From NCBI GenBank assembly GCA_945643635.1, contig CALZFC010000040.1, forward strand, positions 2,753,501 through 2,817,500: DNA of 64,000 nt, read 5' to 3'. Position numbers and translations under genes: made by a program. This stretch comes from Allodiplogaster sudhausi (lineage: Eukaryota > Nematoda > Chromadorea > Rhabditida > Diplogasteridae). The notes under the pieces are model-generated. The model was not told where the DNA came from, made no database searches, and worked only from the letters and a program-made list of their open reading frames with translations. This document shows, piece after piece, positions 52,771-64,000 of this stretch. Each line of letters begins with the position of its first letter. The first letter of the stretch is position 1.

Positions 52771-53775
52771 AAAGTAGTAGTACTCCAGAAAGTAACTTAA
52801 CTTAGTTAACTAGTTCTCTCTCACTTTCTCACAGACCTTTTCTGATGCTCTCGAAGCTTGCATCCCATCAAACAGCTCGCGATGTCCTTTTTCTGTCTTC
52901 TCGCTGGGTGAATTGAAGTGATTGATAGATGTAGTGTGGACGAGTACAGTACTACTCGCGGAAGAAACGAGAGAAAGAGCATTGAGATAGAGGAGGGAAG
53001 AGAGAAAAGCTCTCTGCTTGCTTTTTAAAGCTCTTCTTTTCTCAATTAGCACTTGCTTCCATCGGAAACTTCGCGTTTCAATCGTAGAGAAAACAAGTTC
53101 GCCACTCGGTCAAGAAAATACATCGAAAATTCGAGAGATTTCTACTTCCTTTCCAAGAATTTTAACAAGAGATAGGAATGTTCTCGACCAAATGACTTAC
53201 GCAACACTTTTTTCATGCGGAAAAGTCTCCGATCTTTTCCATTTCAGTTAATATGATTACCAACTTATTGTGAGTATAACTAGTGAAGTTGAACACATTT
53301 TATAATGAAATATGACTTTGTAAGTTTCCTGAATTTTCCACCATGACTGCTGCACTCTTTTCTCCAAATTTAAATCATCTACTTCACTTCTTCGTGCTCG
53401 CAACTGTATTTAGATTTATCTAATCTTAACATACAATTATGTATATGCAGTTATTTTTGGAGTCCAAGAAGTTCGCGCTATTTTCATTCTTTACTTGAAA
53501 CGTTTTGGTTGCAGAAAGTGGAACGAAGAGAGGAGAACGTTCGAGAAGTGTGGGGAGAGACCTCTAGAACAGAGCTTTGCTCTCTTTTACCCATTACTTT
53601 CCTTCTCTCTCTCACTAGCATCAATTGCACACGTCAGCATTCCTTAGCAAGGAATGCGGGTTCTTATTATAGTTCGATGAACGAACCAAGAATAAATGTT
53701 TAATAATGTAGTGATGTACATAGTAAGCACATTCTGGTCGACTACTTTATTAGCTTCCTTTGCATTGTCCACGAA

Positions 53776-56700
53776 TCACGATGAGCGTGTAAGAGTCGCG
53801 ACACTTCTCTCGAGTGAGTGTACATTCCGCTTCAGCTCGTCCACGCAGTGCTGAAATCACAAACAAAAATTTTTCGGGCATGTCGATATAAATTTCCTTC
53901 TCTAATGATTTAGGAAAAGAAGAGCAAGAATAACGTTGAAGTGCGTTCTGGTGTCATCGAGGAGCTCATCGATGGCTCTGCAGCGGCGACGAACAATCTC
54001 AATCCGCTCAGCCAGTGTCACTCCGTCCAGCAACTCCGTCGCCGCGGCCGGAAGATTCCCGTCTTGCCCTGCAGTCACTGCCATTTACATTCACTGCCAT
54101 TTACATTCACTCCAATCGACATCTTTTCTTACAGATTTCACCGACGTGATTAAACAAGAAACCTTTAGTATCTGCGGCTGCATTTCGTCTACGTCTTTGC
54201 AGGCGACGTGCCGTTGCTTTGTGCGCGTTGCGCCGCTCTTCCAGATCAGCCACGGCTGATTACGATTATTATTTTTTGTATACTATTTTGAAAACTGCAA
54301 GATCAGGAAAGTAAATATTCCAGTATATGAAAATGATTGAATGCCTCGCTTGACAAGTGTGGCGCGCACTTCTGGAAAGTCATCGAGCAGAGTGAGCAGA
54401 GAACGGCGAGCCAGCACGCACACCTCAAGGAAGACAGTCAAAAACAACCTTCTTTCTAGTCACTCATTTCCTCTTTCGCAGGGCGCAGAAACCCGCTGCG
54501 AAAAACATGACGAAAAACGAGAAGTTTGAAGGGGGCGACAGTCCTCATTCTAGTTATTTCGAGAGAAAAAGCTAAATAATGTAAATGATATTGATATATG
54601 TTTGACCTCACTGAAGGCCACGGCACGAAGTCTGTGCTGGCGACGGCAGCCCGTGGCATCGCCTGCAATCATCAAATATTTCTAGATCAACGGAATGGAT
54701 AGCCGTCAGGTCGGAGTCACACTGACCATCGATCCAGAGAAGAGTTGTGTCGCCATAGATGTCACCTGTAAAAATGAATAACTGAACATAATGTTTCCAC
54801 CCATTGGTTTTTTTTTTAAGAGCCATAAAATATTGGAAGTACGAAATAAAAAAAGTGAAAAGGTTCCTTCGACGAGCACACGAATCCGCTCTCCCCCACT
54901 GTCCAACACATCAATTCTGCCGCTGCACACAACGTACAATTCCTGCAGATTCTGCCATTTAGCACGACAATTATGCATGCCAAATAGGTTGAATTGAGCA
55001 CCCGATTCCATTCTCCAACGTCAGTGACCACGTCATTTGGTCCGTAGCTTTGCATGCGAAGTCGAGAGGCTAAGTCACGCAGGAAAGGACGCTCGAGGTC
55101 CTTAAAGGAAGTATCCGGTGAATAATTATACAGTAGCGTTAGAGAACGAGTTCGAATGCGCGCGCTCATAAAGTTGCCTGTCGCTCGGTCGAGAGAGCAT
55201 GTGAAATGTGAGGGCGGCTCTGACCTACCGTAGCTAATTCTCTACCCGCCAGTTTTCGCGTTACTATTGCTCAGAATGTAATGGAAGAAAATCGCTCAAA
55301 CTTTCCGGATATATGTTGTACGTCGAGATGAACTTATCCACATAGAACAAAACATAGGTTAATACCTCCTTTAACAATCGAGTCTATCCGAAACAAGCCT
55401 TCCGCTTCAAATATGTTTTTCATTAAGAAAAAATCTTGCTGAAGAAGAAGCATGAAGTGTAAATTCAAATGAAAGGAAATAAACTGCGAAGAAGGAGCTG
55501 GAAGCAAAAGCAGTGGATTGCATGTGAGAGTTCATGCGGACGAAGAGCTTCTCTGGCACGCACTCGCGCATTTGCTGCCAGAGGATTCAATATTTAGCTA
55601 TTCTATCAAATATCACAACTATCAAGTGTTCTAAAATCACAAAGGCTGAAAAACCTCATCAGTAGCGAGGATGCCACTCTGCAGGATGTGATGGCAGTAG
55701 AGAAGAACGCGCTGTTGCATTCTGTCTTCCACTTCACTTAACGGGTGAATTACAAGCTTTCATCCATGACATTCAACACCACAGCCAAATCATGTAAGAT
55801 GCCTCCCACTGCAATATCTTGGCCCTCCTCATAACTATTCAACCTATTAATTGCTAAACATACACTTTGCTGTGTTTCGCTGTTATCATTATCCTCTCAA
55901 CCCACGTGCTTACATTATGTAAATACATTAATCGATAAATCAAACATACATATATAATACTCAAGAGGATCCAACCGATAGCTCATGAAATCCTTCAGCC
56001 CGTCAACGAGGGTTTGGATGGATGCTTTGAAGGCGTTGCTGGAGGCGATCAACTCAGCCACGGCGCCCATGATAACAGCAAAGATTAGCAACCCTTCAAG
56101 TTATTTCGTCCATCGCGAAAGTATATTCATTTCAATTTTCAAAAACAATGGGTACCAATAATTGTATCGAAGATTTCGAAGAGATTCTGTTCCGAAAGAT
56201 TAGGCGAAGGCTGAAGAAATCCTCGATTGCTCGTGAGTGTGAATGAGTCATGGAAGTACCTGTTCACCGAGGGTGGTCATAGTCAGGGCTGACCAGTACA
56301 TCGACTGCGCATACTCTTTCGCGAAGTGAGATGTTGGCCAGACGAAAATTCTAGAGAGATTCAGGCTAGCTCTTCTTAGCAGAAACTATGGCGATTGTTC
56401 ACACATGTAAACAAACCGATCTGGACTCCAGAACGAGTGCAACTTGTCAGCATAGCTCACTCGAGCAGAAATGTTCCTAAAGAGTATTGTGTATTTAATA
56501 CAAATTCTCTCTCCCATTCATCTTTCCTGTTCTCTCTCGCTTCCGTTCTCTCTCATCTCTCTCTTCTCTCTCATCTCTCTCTTCTCTCACTTTCCCCCTT
56601 CGTCGAAGAGATCGCCTGATCGATAGCACACTCCACATTGAGCAAGAACGGTTTCTCCGATGCGGTCGAGAGTGAAGGGCCAGTCATCGGAGTCTCCCAT

Positions 56701-57944
56701 GTCTGATCAAGTCGAGGCAACTAATCAGGAAGACATCCAGGCACATCAAGGGAGTTGTCGTTTCTAACCGGGCCTGACAGTAACGGACCAGACTGAGAGA
56801 GCGTAGTAGGCACAGGCATTCCAGTGGAAGAGAAGCAGACTCACAAGGACGATTCGGAGGATGGAAAACCCAAACTGCAACAGCCAATTCATCTCTCATC
56901 TAAAAGGCATGCAATAACTAGTTATTTCATTTATATTTAGTCCACAAGAATCTGATTCAATTTTGTTTCTTTTTCCATCATATTTAAGAGGACTAAAATA
57001 ATGATTTCAAAAGCCTGACATGCCATCTCAGGCGACGCTCTACCAATGCGAATGTCTCCACTAGTCGATAGGCTTTGAAGAATCGATTGCATCTCAACAG
57101 ATTGGGAAAGCCGTCTCCAGGGAGGCTATTAATCTCACCTGAGCAGTGAGACATCAGGATATGAGAAGAGCAAGATGTCGGTAGGGAAAAGCGAAGCAAG
57201 ATCCAGAGAGAACCGTTTGCTCAAATTGTCAACAAAAACCTAAGCGTTTCTCAAATATGGGAATGGAGTATGAGTAGCAAAGTTACCTCTTTCGATATTC
57301 CATCATCATATCATAGTGGCTGGTCATTTTTAAGCCGTCTCGGTAAAAATATGAAGAAGAAAAAAATTATCACTAGTATATAAAACCGATGCTTTAGTAA
57401 TAAAACGTCGTTCTTTTGCAGCCTGTTGGCCAAATAAATAAATAAATTAATATTTATTTGTATACTTACTTTTACGCGACAGCACAACAATATCAAGGGC
57501 ATAGACGAGATCTGCGATGCCGTTCCAGAGAAGCCATGACTGAAAGTTCAGAGTCAAAGATATCAAGGATTAGACTTCAGTGCCCAACTCGAGCAGAATA
57601 CCATGTAGTAGTCATCTCGCATGGCCTCGAAAACGAGCATTGTAGCAGCCATGAGATTGTAGACAACGGCGACGGAGACAACGAGGGACCAGAGGCAGAA
57701 CAGGCCACTTCTCTCGTTCACACTGCTTTCGAAGCTGAAGGGGAATATCAACAATGACGTGATAGGGGAAAGGACATTCAGATATGGAAGGAAGAGGAAG
57801 CAATGCGACTGACGTGCGGTGCTGCTTCGTGAGCTGGCGCAACACGAATTCGTTCTCATTCAAGAGTTCAGATGACCGACGAGATGTCTTGGCTGGCGGC
57901 GACATCAAAGGAGGAGACATCAGAGGAGAAGCTGATGACGTCAT
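53776..57944 (-). CDS. Cyclic-nucleotide-gated cation channel subunit
   Basis: Plasma-membrane channel of the CNG family, in nematodes typically used in sensory transduction. Starts MTSSASPLMSPPLMSPP (57944). S1 is LFCLWSLVVSVAVVYNLM, S2 SWLLWNGIADLVYALDIVV and S3 FSLDLASLFPTDILLF. The S4 region is PNLLRCNRFFKAYRLVETF and S5 FSILRIVLVSLLLFHWNACA. The pore segment is YAQSMYWSALTMTTLGEQ (about 56260-56330), where TTLGE replaces the usual TTIGE. S6 and the C-linker include IFAVIMGAVAEL and IQTLVDGLKDFMSYR. The cyclic-nucleotide-binding domain has FLRDLASRLRMQSYGPNDVV, then IYGDTTLLW and ATGCRRQHRLRAVAFSE; the usual FGE motif reads YGD. A helical C-terminus (CVDELKRNVHSLERSV) ends at TGA 53776-53778. 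About 13 or more exons. Alpha versus beta type is not decided. Confidence 0.85.
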
Positions 57945-59534
57945 CTTTGTTTATTCATTCATTTATTTCCATCACTAAATCATTTATTCCTCTTATATTG
58001 CGAGAGAGGGAGAAGAAGCGACTTCCGTCCGAATGAATAGAAGAGATGAAGCACGAAGATCACACACACACTCTCTCTCTTCCCTCTTTCTTGTTCGCTC
58101 TCTCTTTCTCTCTCGCTATTTCCCTCTGTTTCTTTCGCTTTCTAATCCATCCCTCCCTGGTTTCCCCGACAACCATCTCAGGTGCACGGGAGAACGGAGA
58201 AAGATAGAAGATAGCCAGATAAAGTGGAGTGAAGATGAAAACACGAGCGGTGAGCCATGTATCTTGCATAATGAATCTCTAATAATTCATAGGACTCTAG
58301 AATTACATTTAAGTGTCATCGTATTCATGGAACATTAATTCGAATTTTCACTTTGAATAGTCGTCTTTAACTGTAATTTAGCGACTGACAATGAGATCTA
58401 ACAGCAGATCTTTCCAGTGATCTGAACTTGTGCACTATAATTTGAGCAGAGTTGGACTTTTAATGCAAGATGAATAGCGTAATATTAGAAAGAATGGACC
58501 GCTCTTTCCTGTGCAGATCCAGCCACTTCCTCTCTTCCTAGAGTTTTTTCTTCGAATTTCTCCCAAAAACGTCCCTAGGGTCATTTCATGTTGCTTTAGC
58601 GACATTTACGGAATGCGCACTATGATCGTTGCTCTGGACCAGTTCCAACGAAGAGTCTGAATAGACAGCGCCGTCCCGCTTCATGCAAACCAAGCCCTCA
58701 GAGAGTACGCGCCGTCAGTGCTTCGTGCACTGCAAGTCATCTCCGCCCCTCCCAGCTCGGACTCCCCGACCCTCGCCACCTCTCTCCTACTCCCTCGATT
58801 CATCTCGGGCTACCCACCCTTTGTCCCTCCCATTCCCCTCCCTCCCCACCACTCAACAAGCTGAGAGTCATCTGAACCAACCTTCTCTGCCTCAAAACAA
58901 GAATTGTTTAAGATGGAAGCGATCAACAGCCCATATATTTTTCCATGCAATATGAACTACTAGATGTAAAAATAAATGCAAAAATGCACTCCAGCAAGAA
59001 TGCAACGCGCCCGAGGCAAGAAAAGAACAATCAACAACTACAATCAATAAGAAAGCAATTACTATAATAAATAGGAAGCATGATCATAATTATGATAAAC
59101 ATGCATATCGCAGCGAATTTTTTAACACTCCTACCTGAATATCTTTCCCTATATTCACGGAAACTAAAGCCTAAACATTTTAATCCGATCCGTGTCAATG
59201 ACGTCTTTTACAGAAGACAAGGAATCTTCTTCTGAGCAAGAAAGGTGGAAGTGACGAAGCAGAGATTAAGTATCATTGACTATTCACACGGAGAGGGCAA
59301 AGGAACCAAGCAATTCAATCATTCTCAGTCATTGCAGAAAGAGGCGAACTGAATTCCTCTAAGAAGAACAACTAAATACGGTTCAATTATAGAAGAGGCT
59401 AAACCTAATTCAATTTTACTAAGCTCAATTTAGAATTATATAATCTTTTTTTATAATGTATAATCCTACTCTTTACCTATACAATACATGTGTGATGTTA
59501 CCGTATCCAGAAGGGAAGAAGTAGAAGAAGCGGC
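57945..59534. other. Intergenic region with NOAH-like fragment
   Basis: Besides the pseudogene fragment it holds a CT-rich block near 58065-58130 and AT-rich sequence around 58960-59480. No further gene seen. Confidence 0.5.
58620..58875 (+). pseudogene. Decayed copy of NOAH-like gene exons
   Basis: Matches two parts of the NOAH-like gene: the end of its fourth PAN module (about 37250-37310; shared GAAGAGTC...ACAGCGCC.TCCCG.TTCATG) and the Pro/Ser linker (about 37450-37575; shared TCCGCCCCTCCCAG, CCCGACCCTCGCC, CACTCA.CAAGCTGAGA). The copy has an in-frame TGA-ATAG change, indels and no flanking exons, and the intron between the two parts is absent or reduced. It looks like a partial duplication or processed fragment, not a working gene. 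Confidence 0.7.
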
Positions 59535-60008
59535 CTAGACACTGATGGATCCTTCGCGGAAGTCGGTACTGCCGATGTGGACATTAATGAGAGCAGAGAT
59601 ACCATTCTCATTTTGCTGGAAAGCCTGGCGAATCAGCGATGCCGAGTTTTCTCCGTCTGTTGAATCACCCTTAAATTACAAATATCAATTAATATTCCTG
59701 CGAAAGTTAACTAAAAGAGCTGGAACATCTGGAACCTTTGAGTTTTCCTTGCTGATCTTGGCGCCCCACCCACCCAGGCCGCGGGCTACCTCTTCGTATG
59801 CAGTGAACTACAACCATTCAATTGTAACTGATTTAGTGATACTAATAAAACTGCAGAATATATCGCATAATCGTTGCAAGCGCCAACCGCAAGATCAACG
59901 GAGACTCTGCTCTTGAACATTGGAACTTGCTCACGCGCTATCTGAGTCCAGCAAGCATCGTTCCCTGAGATGCATTGACAATTGCATAGAGAAGTCCAGG
60001 GAGACAGG

Positions 60009-60071
<63 letters not shown>

Positions 60072-63000
60072 ACCGATGATGGCAGTGACTGGAAGGCGAT
60101 GGCGAGTGAATGAGTCGAATTCCATGATGGAGTATCCACAGGAACCATCTCCCCAGATGATGATAATCGGGCGATTCGGGAAGGCGGCCTGCGAAGGTAA
60201 AAGAACATCAGATGGACTACATTTCAAGAAGGACTATCACCAAAAAAGTCTTTTCTGTCTTGATAAGTGGGGGGGGGGCGGCGGTAACGAAAGCAAAGAA
60301 AACCAATTGTAGTACTCCTCTCTATAAGCCAATATCAAAGATGTATAATTAAACCGAAGGAAAAAGGGAAGGGGTTTATCTCCGGCAGCATCAGATATGT
60401 CCCTTCTATGCCATGTGCGGTACCCATAGCGAATGTGATAATTCAAAAACTTGACTACTAAAATCTTTTCATAGCCCGAGTTTATCTATTCTAATCTTTG
60501 TTTTCGAATAAAAAATAACAAATCATTAAGTAAAAAAAACATTTTTTGAATTAAAAGACTGTAAATGAAGTTTGCTGAGAGTAATCCTGAAGAGACAGAA
60601 ACCTTGGCGCCGAGAGCGAAACCGCCGCCGACGCCGAGAGTTCCGAAGGCGCCAGGGTCCAGCCACTGAAGGGGGCCGCGGGGGCGCACAACGTACGCCG
60701 CGCTCCCCACGAAATCACCCCCGTCCGCCACCAAAATTGCGTCGTCCGGCAGCACCTTCAAGGTGAACACTTATTTAGGTAACACAGATTTTAAATTATT
60801 AAATATAAAGTAGTTAAAAATGTGTCTGAACCTTATCGAGTTGAGCGAGGAATTTGAGAGGATTGATGTTGCCATCCCTCGTCGGCTACTCCGCCTTGCG
60901 AGCATTCGCAGCCTCTTTTTCCTGAAGAATATTGTTCGACGACTCTTTCTCTCAACCCCCCCCCCCATTTATTCTACTCTGTCATAAACCTGTTTAGGGA
61001 AGTATTTTATGATATACAATAAATCATAATATAAATATATCATCATCAATACCTGCTCAGCAGCGCGCAGTTCGGCCAGCCAATCGGAGAATTGCGATGG
61101 CGAAGCCTTTCCCTGGAGATACTAATAATGTATTAAAATTTTTGCTTGTTATAAAATTTGATTACAAAAATTCAGACAAAAACTTGAATCTGACCAGACG
61201 ATTGAGAGAGGCTGCAATGGCCAAGAGGGTGGAAGCAACGTCAGCTTGCACAGCAATGTCCGAGTTCCAGAAAGCCTTCTCATTCTCAAAGAGGAGATCA
61301 ACGGCTTCTTTCGCATTCAGTTGCACAAGAGAAAAGAATGGAAGAAACCTTGGTAAGTTGATTCGGGTTCCTGTTAATTGTGATGATCTTCGAATTCCGG
61401 GAGAGGACACGGCCATAGGAAAGGCGGAAGTCACACACCGTTCCTTCAACACTCTCAATGATCAGCGCAGAAAGCATTAAGAACTGTTTAATTTTTAACA
61501 TAACAAAAAAAATGGAGGAACGAATGCAAGAGAGGAAAGAGAGAGAGAGAGAGGATTTTTTGATATATAAGAAACCTCCCTCTCGCTCTCCCCTCCTAGC
61601 TTCGCTTTCCTGACTGTACCTGCGAGGATGGTGAGATCTGCCTTTTTCAAGGCTTCACGTCTATTCTGTTTCATCTGAAGATCGCTATCCTTGCCCAGCA
61701 AACCACGGGACATTCCACCGAGATAGACTGGAATGCGGAGAGCCTGAAAGTATTGATGTGAGTCAAGAAGCCTCTAAATATCTTCTAGTTAATAGCCCTC
61801 ATCCAGCCTTTCCACATGCCTTGACAAGGTCGTCTGCCTTGACCGGCCCAAGCAGTGCCTGGCTTCCCAGCAGAAGAACCGGGCGACGGGCTGCGGTTAT
61901 CAGGGCAGCGCACTCAGCAATCTAAGTAGGCAAATATCAAGGTTGATAAGACTTCTCATGAGTTGTCAATACAGAAGAGCTGTGAATGCTCAGAAAAAAG
62001 GTCCAAATGACAAAGGAAGGAATGATACAGTAATCCTCTTACTTGTCCCTGCTTCGGCATGGGAATCGTGACGGGAAGCGGTAGAATATCCTGAGGGAGC
62101 CAGGCTCCTCCAAACTGGCGAGAGACGTGGGCCATGAGGTAAGCATTCAGCGCTTTCTGTAACAGAATTCTTGTCTCCGATAAAGCAGTCCACAAGCAAT
62201 AAACACAAAGAAGAGTTCTAAGTTGGCACCTGGATGAATCTATTGGGGCTGGGATTGAAACCAATCTCCTTAACAACGAGTGAGTACGGATAGAGAACAT
62301 CAACGGGGAATTCGACGAACACCGGTCCGGGAGTGCCCTTCAAATAGATGGAAGAATTTACTTATACGAATAGAATAAGTTAATTAAGTTCTGAAACAAA
62401 TACAATGAACTCAATTTAAATGCCCGATTGACAATTTTGATAAAAAAAGGGCGGTACCTCTTGGGCGACTCGGATTGCCTGACGAAGAGTGGGAACAATG
62501 TCACGCAAGCGAGAGACACGAGCAGCGTACTTGCAGAGGAGGCGGAAGAGCACCAACTGGTCAATGTCCTGCACAACAAGTCATCATTCTTCTCGTCAAC
62601 AGAACTCCCATGGCAGAGCTCTGTTGTCTAGAATCGCTTTCAGTTATTACAAAAGCAAAGAAAGACCTGAAGTGCTCCGCGGCCCTTGAGAAGAGTGGGC
62701 GCGGCTCCCCCGAGAAGGAGGATAGGCGACTCGGCCATCTACAAAGCCTTCTCGTGAACAAGAGCCTCCCTCACAGTACTCCACACCCCTCTACCGTACC
62801 TGTGCATTCTTTACTGCGGTGATAGTGTTGGTGACTCCCGGCCCGGCAGTCACTGCCAATGGACTGTCTGAGACGAGCCACTGCATCAGCTGCGAACACC
62901 GCCGTCACCTGAGAGCATCCATAACTCAGCACACTTAGCAGATATCCTGCACACTAATTGACATCAGTCCCGCAACTGCACTTTCTTCAATGACTGTAAG

Positions 63001-63910
63001 TGCGACCTCGTGTCTGGTGTCGATGATTCGAATGCCGAGCTTCTCGGAGGCAACCAGGATGGGAGAGATATGCCCGCCGCAGAGAGTGAACACTTCCTGG
63101 ACGTTGTGTGCCTGACAATCAAAGGCTCGTTGAGCAATAATAATGAAAAACATTTGCCACGAAACTTTCAACCTGGATTTTTTTTTACCACGCATCAGTG
63201 TTTAATAAGTCTCAATTTTACCAAGACTTTCTTGAAAAGTAGGCATGGAAAAGTGGGAACCTTACAAAGGTCATACAAAAACACTCAAAACCATCCGATT
63301 TTCGGCATGTTTTAATGCGAAAGAGGCTGTGCCTTCCGACTTTGCTGGTGAACCCTTCCGAAATTCTTTGAAGCTACACTGCCAGAATATGACATAAAAG
63401 TGCCAAGGGAAGTAAACAGTCCATTCTAATCAACTGTCGACCGTGCCAAGACTTGTACACATTTTGTAGGCAAGAAAAGAATGTAAGTGCGGTGATAAGG
63501 CAAAGTCGGAATCGTTAACATCCTTGTGATAAGCAATAAAATGAAACCTTCAGCACCGCAGCAACAAGCTCGCTGCCATGTCGCTCAGACTTCTCTTCTA
63601 CCTTAAAACAATGTTCTGGGAATGGAATATAAAAAAAAACTGAGCTGCAAAGAAATTAAATGTCAGCGTTTTAATACCCAAAACAGGACACGAAACAAAT
63701 ATTTTTTGAAGTACTTAATTTTAAAAAAAAAGTCAAGCACTACAACTGCAACTCTGTGGAACCTGGAAGATATTGGAAACGGGATGTTGTTCGTTCTGCC
63801 TAGTCCAGACGGCCAGGACACGAGATTTCAGTTCTTCCCATGAACGGATATCAAGCCATTTCCACAGGAGAAGCAGCTTGACTACGAATAGCACATTTAA
63901 CAGAAGCCAT
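59535..63910 (-). CDS. ILVBL/HACL2-type thiamine-diphosphate enzyme, with two lesions
   Basis: Homologue of ILVBL (2-hydroxyacyl-CoA lyase 2, acetolactate-synthase-like), a ThDP- and Mg-dependent C-C lyase. The proposed start exon gives [15 protein letters not shown], spliced to [18 protein letters not shown]. The N-terminal domain has [12 protein letters not shown] and the catalytic-Glu motif DTRHE (about 63008-63110). Later exons show [61 protein letters not shown] and [10 protein letters not shown]. The ThDP-binding domain has [24 protein letters not shown] and [14 protein letters not shown], ending [10 protein letters not shown]. Two defects stand out: a one-base frame change between [11 protein letters not shown] and [11 protein letters not shown] (about 62855-62880), and an in-frame TAG at 60886-60888. 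Either it is a recent pseudogene or the assembly has errors. The human protein's N-terminal membrane segment is not seen. Confidence 0.8.
60010..60068 (+). repeat. (GA)n microsatellite in an intron
   Basis: GA dinucleotides with one AAA interruption, located in the ILVBL-like gene between the exon ending in the GDG motif and the NDACW exon. Confidence 0.85.
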
Positions 63911-64000
63911 TACATCTTCTGAAATTGAAAAATAATCAAAAAATATCTGATGAGTTACATGAAGGCGCCATACGATAACATCTTATATTTTATGAAGGAC
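63911..64000. other. Right edge of the window
   Basis: AT-rich upstream flank of the ILVBL-like gene; too short to interpret. Confidence 0.4.

Larger units (their letters stand above)
52028..53775. other. Intergenic region between collagen and CNG channel
   Basis: Contains the two tandem-repeat arrays and a chance minus-strand 80-codon frame. The collagen promoter must lie in the part next to 52027. I see no other gene. Confidence 0.5.

Overview
The window is nuclear DNA from a nematode. The strongest marker is a canonical cuticle collagen: N-terminal membrane anchor, an RNKR processing site, Gly-X-Y blocks and flanking cysteine clusters. A PAN/ZP-domain apical matrix protein, two DEG/ENaC proteins of the EGF-plus-ASC type, an Str-like chemoreceptor and many short introns agree with this. 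Introns are mostly 45-300 bp, with weak GTCAGN/GTTNGN donors and several GC-AG introns. I cannot name the genus.

Layout. 1-12.9 kb: no convincing gene; a very dense field of (GA)n and (CT)n tracts that switch strand, lying upstream of a gene for a roughly ten-finger C2H2 protein (12,940-17,625, +). 19.4-20.8 kb: first of three paralogues of a PH-like-domain family (copy A, +). 21.3-25.4 kb: EGF-plus-ASC channel-like gene A (-). 25.96-31.31 kb: a degenerate LTR retroelement with two related LTRs and one surviving ORF that joins an envelope-like membrane region to a truncated aspartic protease. 31.65-33.9 kb: PH-like copy B (+), followed 36 bp later by a small C2H2-containing gene or its own 3' exons. 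35.3-39.9 kb: NOAH/NompA-like PAN-ZP-TM protein (+). 40.8-42.4 kb: PH-like copy C (-). 43.5-47.2 kb: EGF-plus-ASC gene B (+). 47.37-47.83 kb: a near-perfect inverted repeat (foldback/MITE). 47.95-50.18 kb: a small secreted protein and an Str-type 7TM receptor (-). 50.95-52.03 kb: collagen (-). 53.8-57.9 kb: cyclic-nucleotide-gated channel (-). 58.6-58.9 kb: a decayed fragment of the NOAH-like gene. 59.5-63.9 kb: ILVBL-type ThDP enzyme (-) carrying a frameshift and an in-frame stop.

Functional theme. Several genes point to epidermis/cuticle (collagen, NOAH-like ZP protein) and sensory or excitable membranes (DEG/ENaC-type proteins, chemoreceptor, CNG channel), but they lie on both strands and look like a normal gene-dense nematode region, not one operon. 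Local duplication is the main structural theme: PH-like genes x3, EGF-ASC genes x2 in opposite orientation, and a NOAH exon fragment copied about 21 kb away. Exon boundaries were read by eye from splice signals and paralogue or family agreement, so single junctions may be off.
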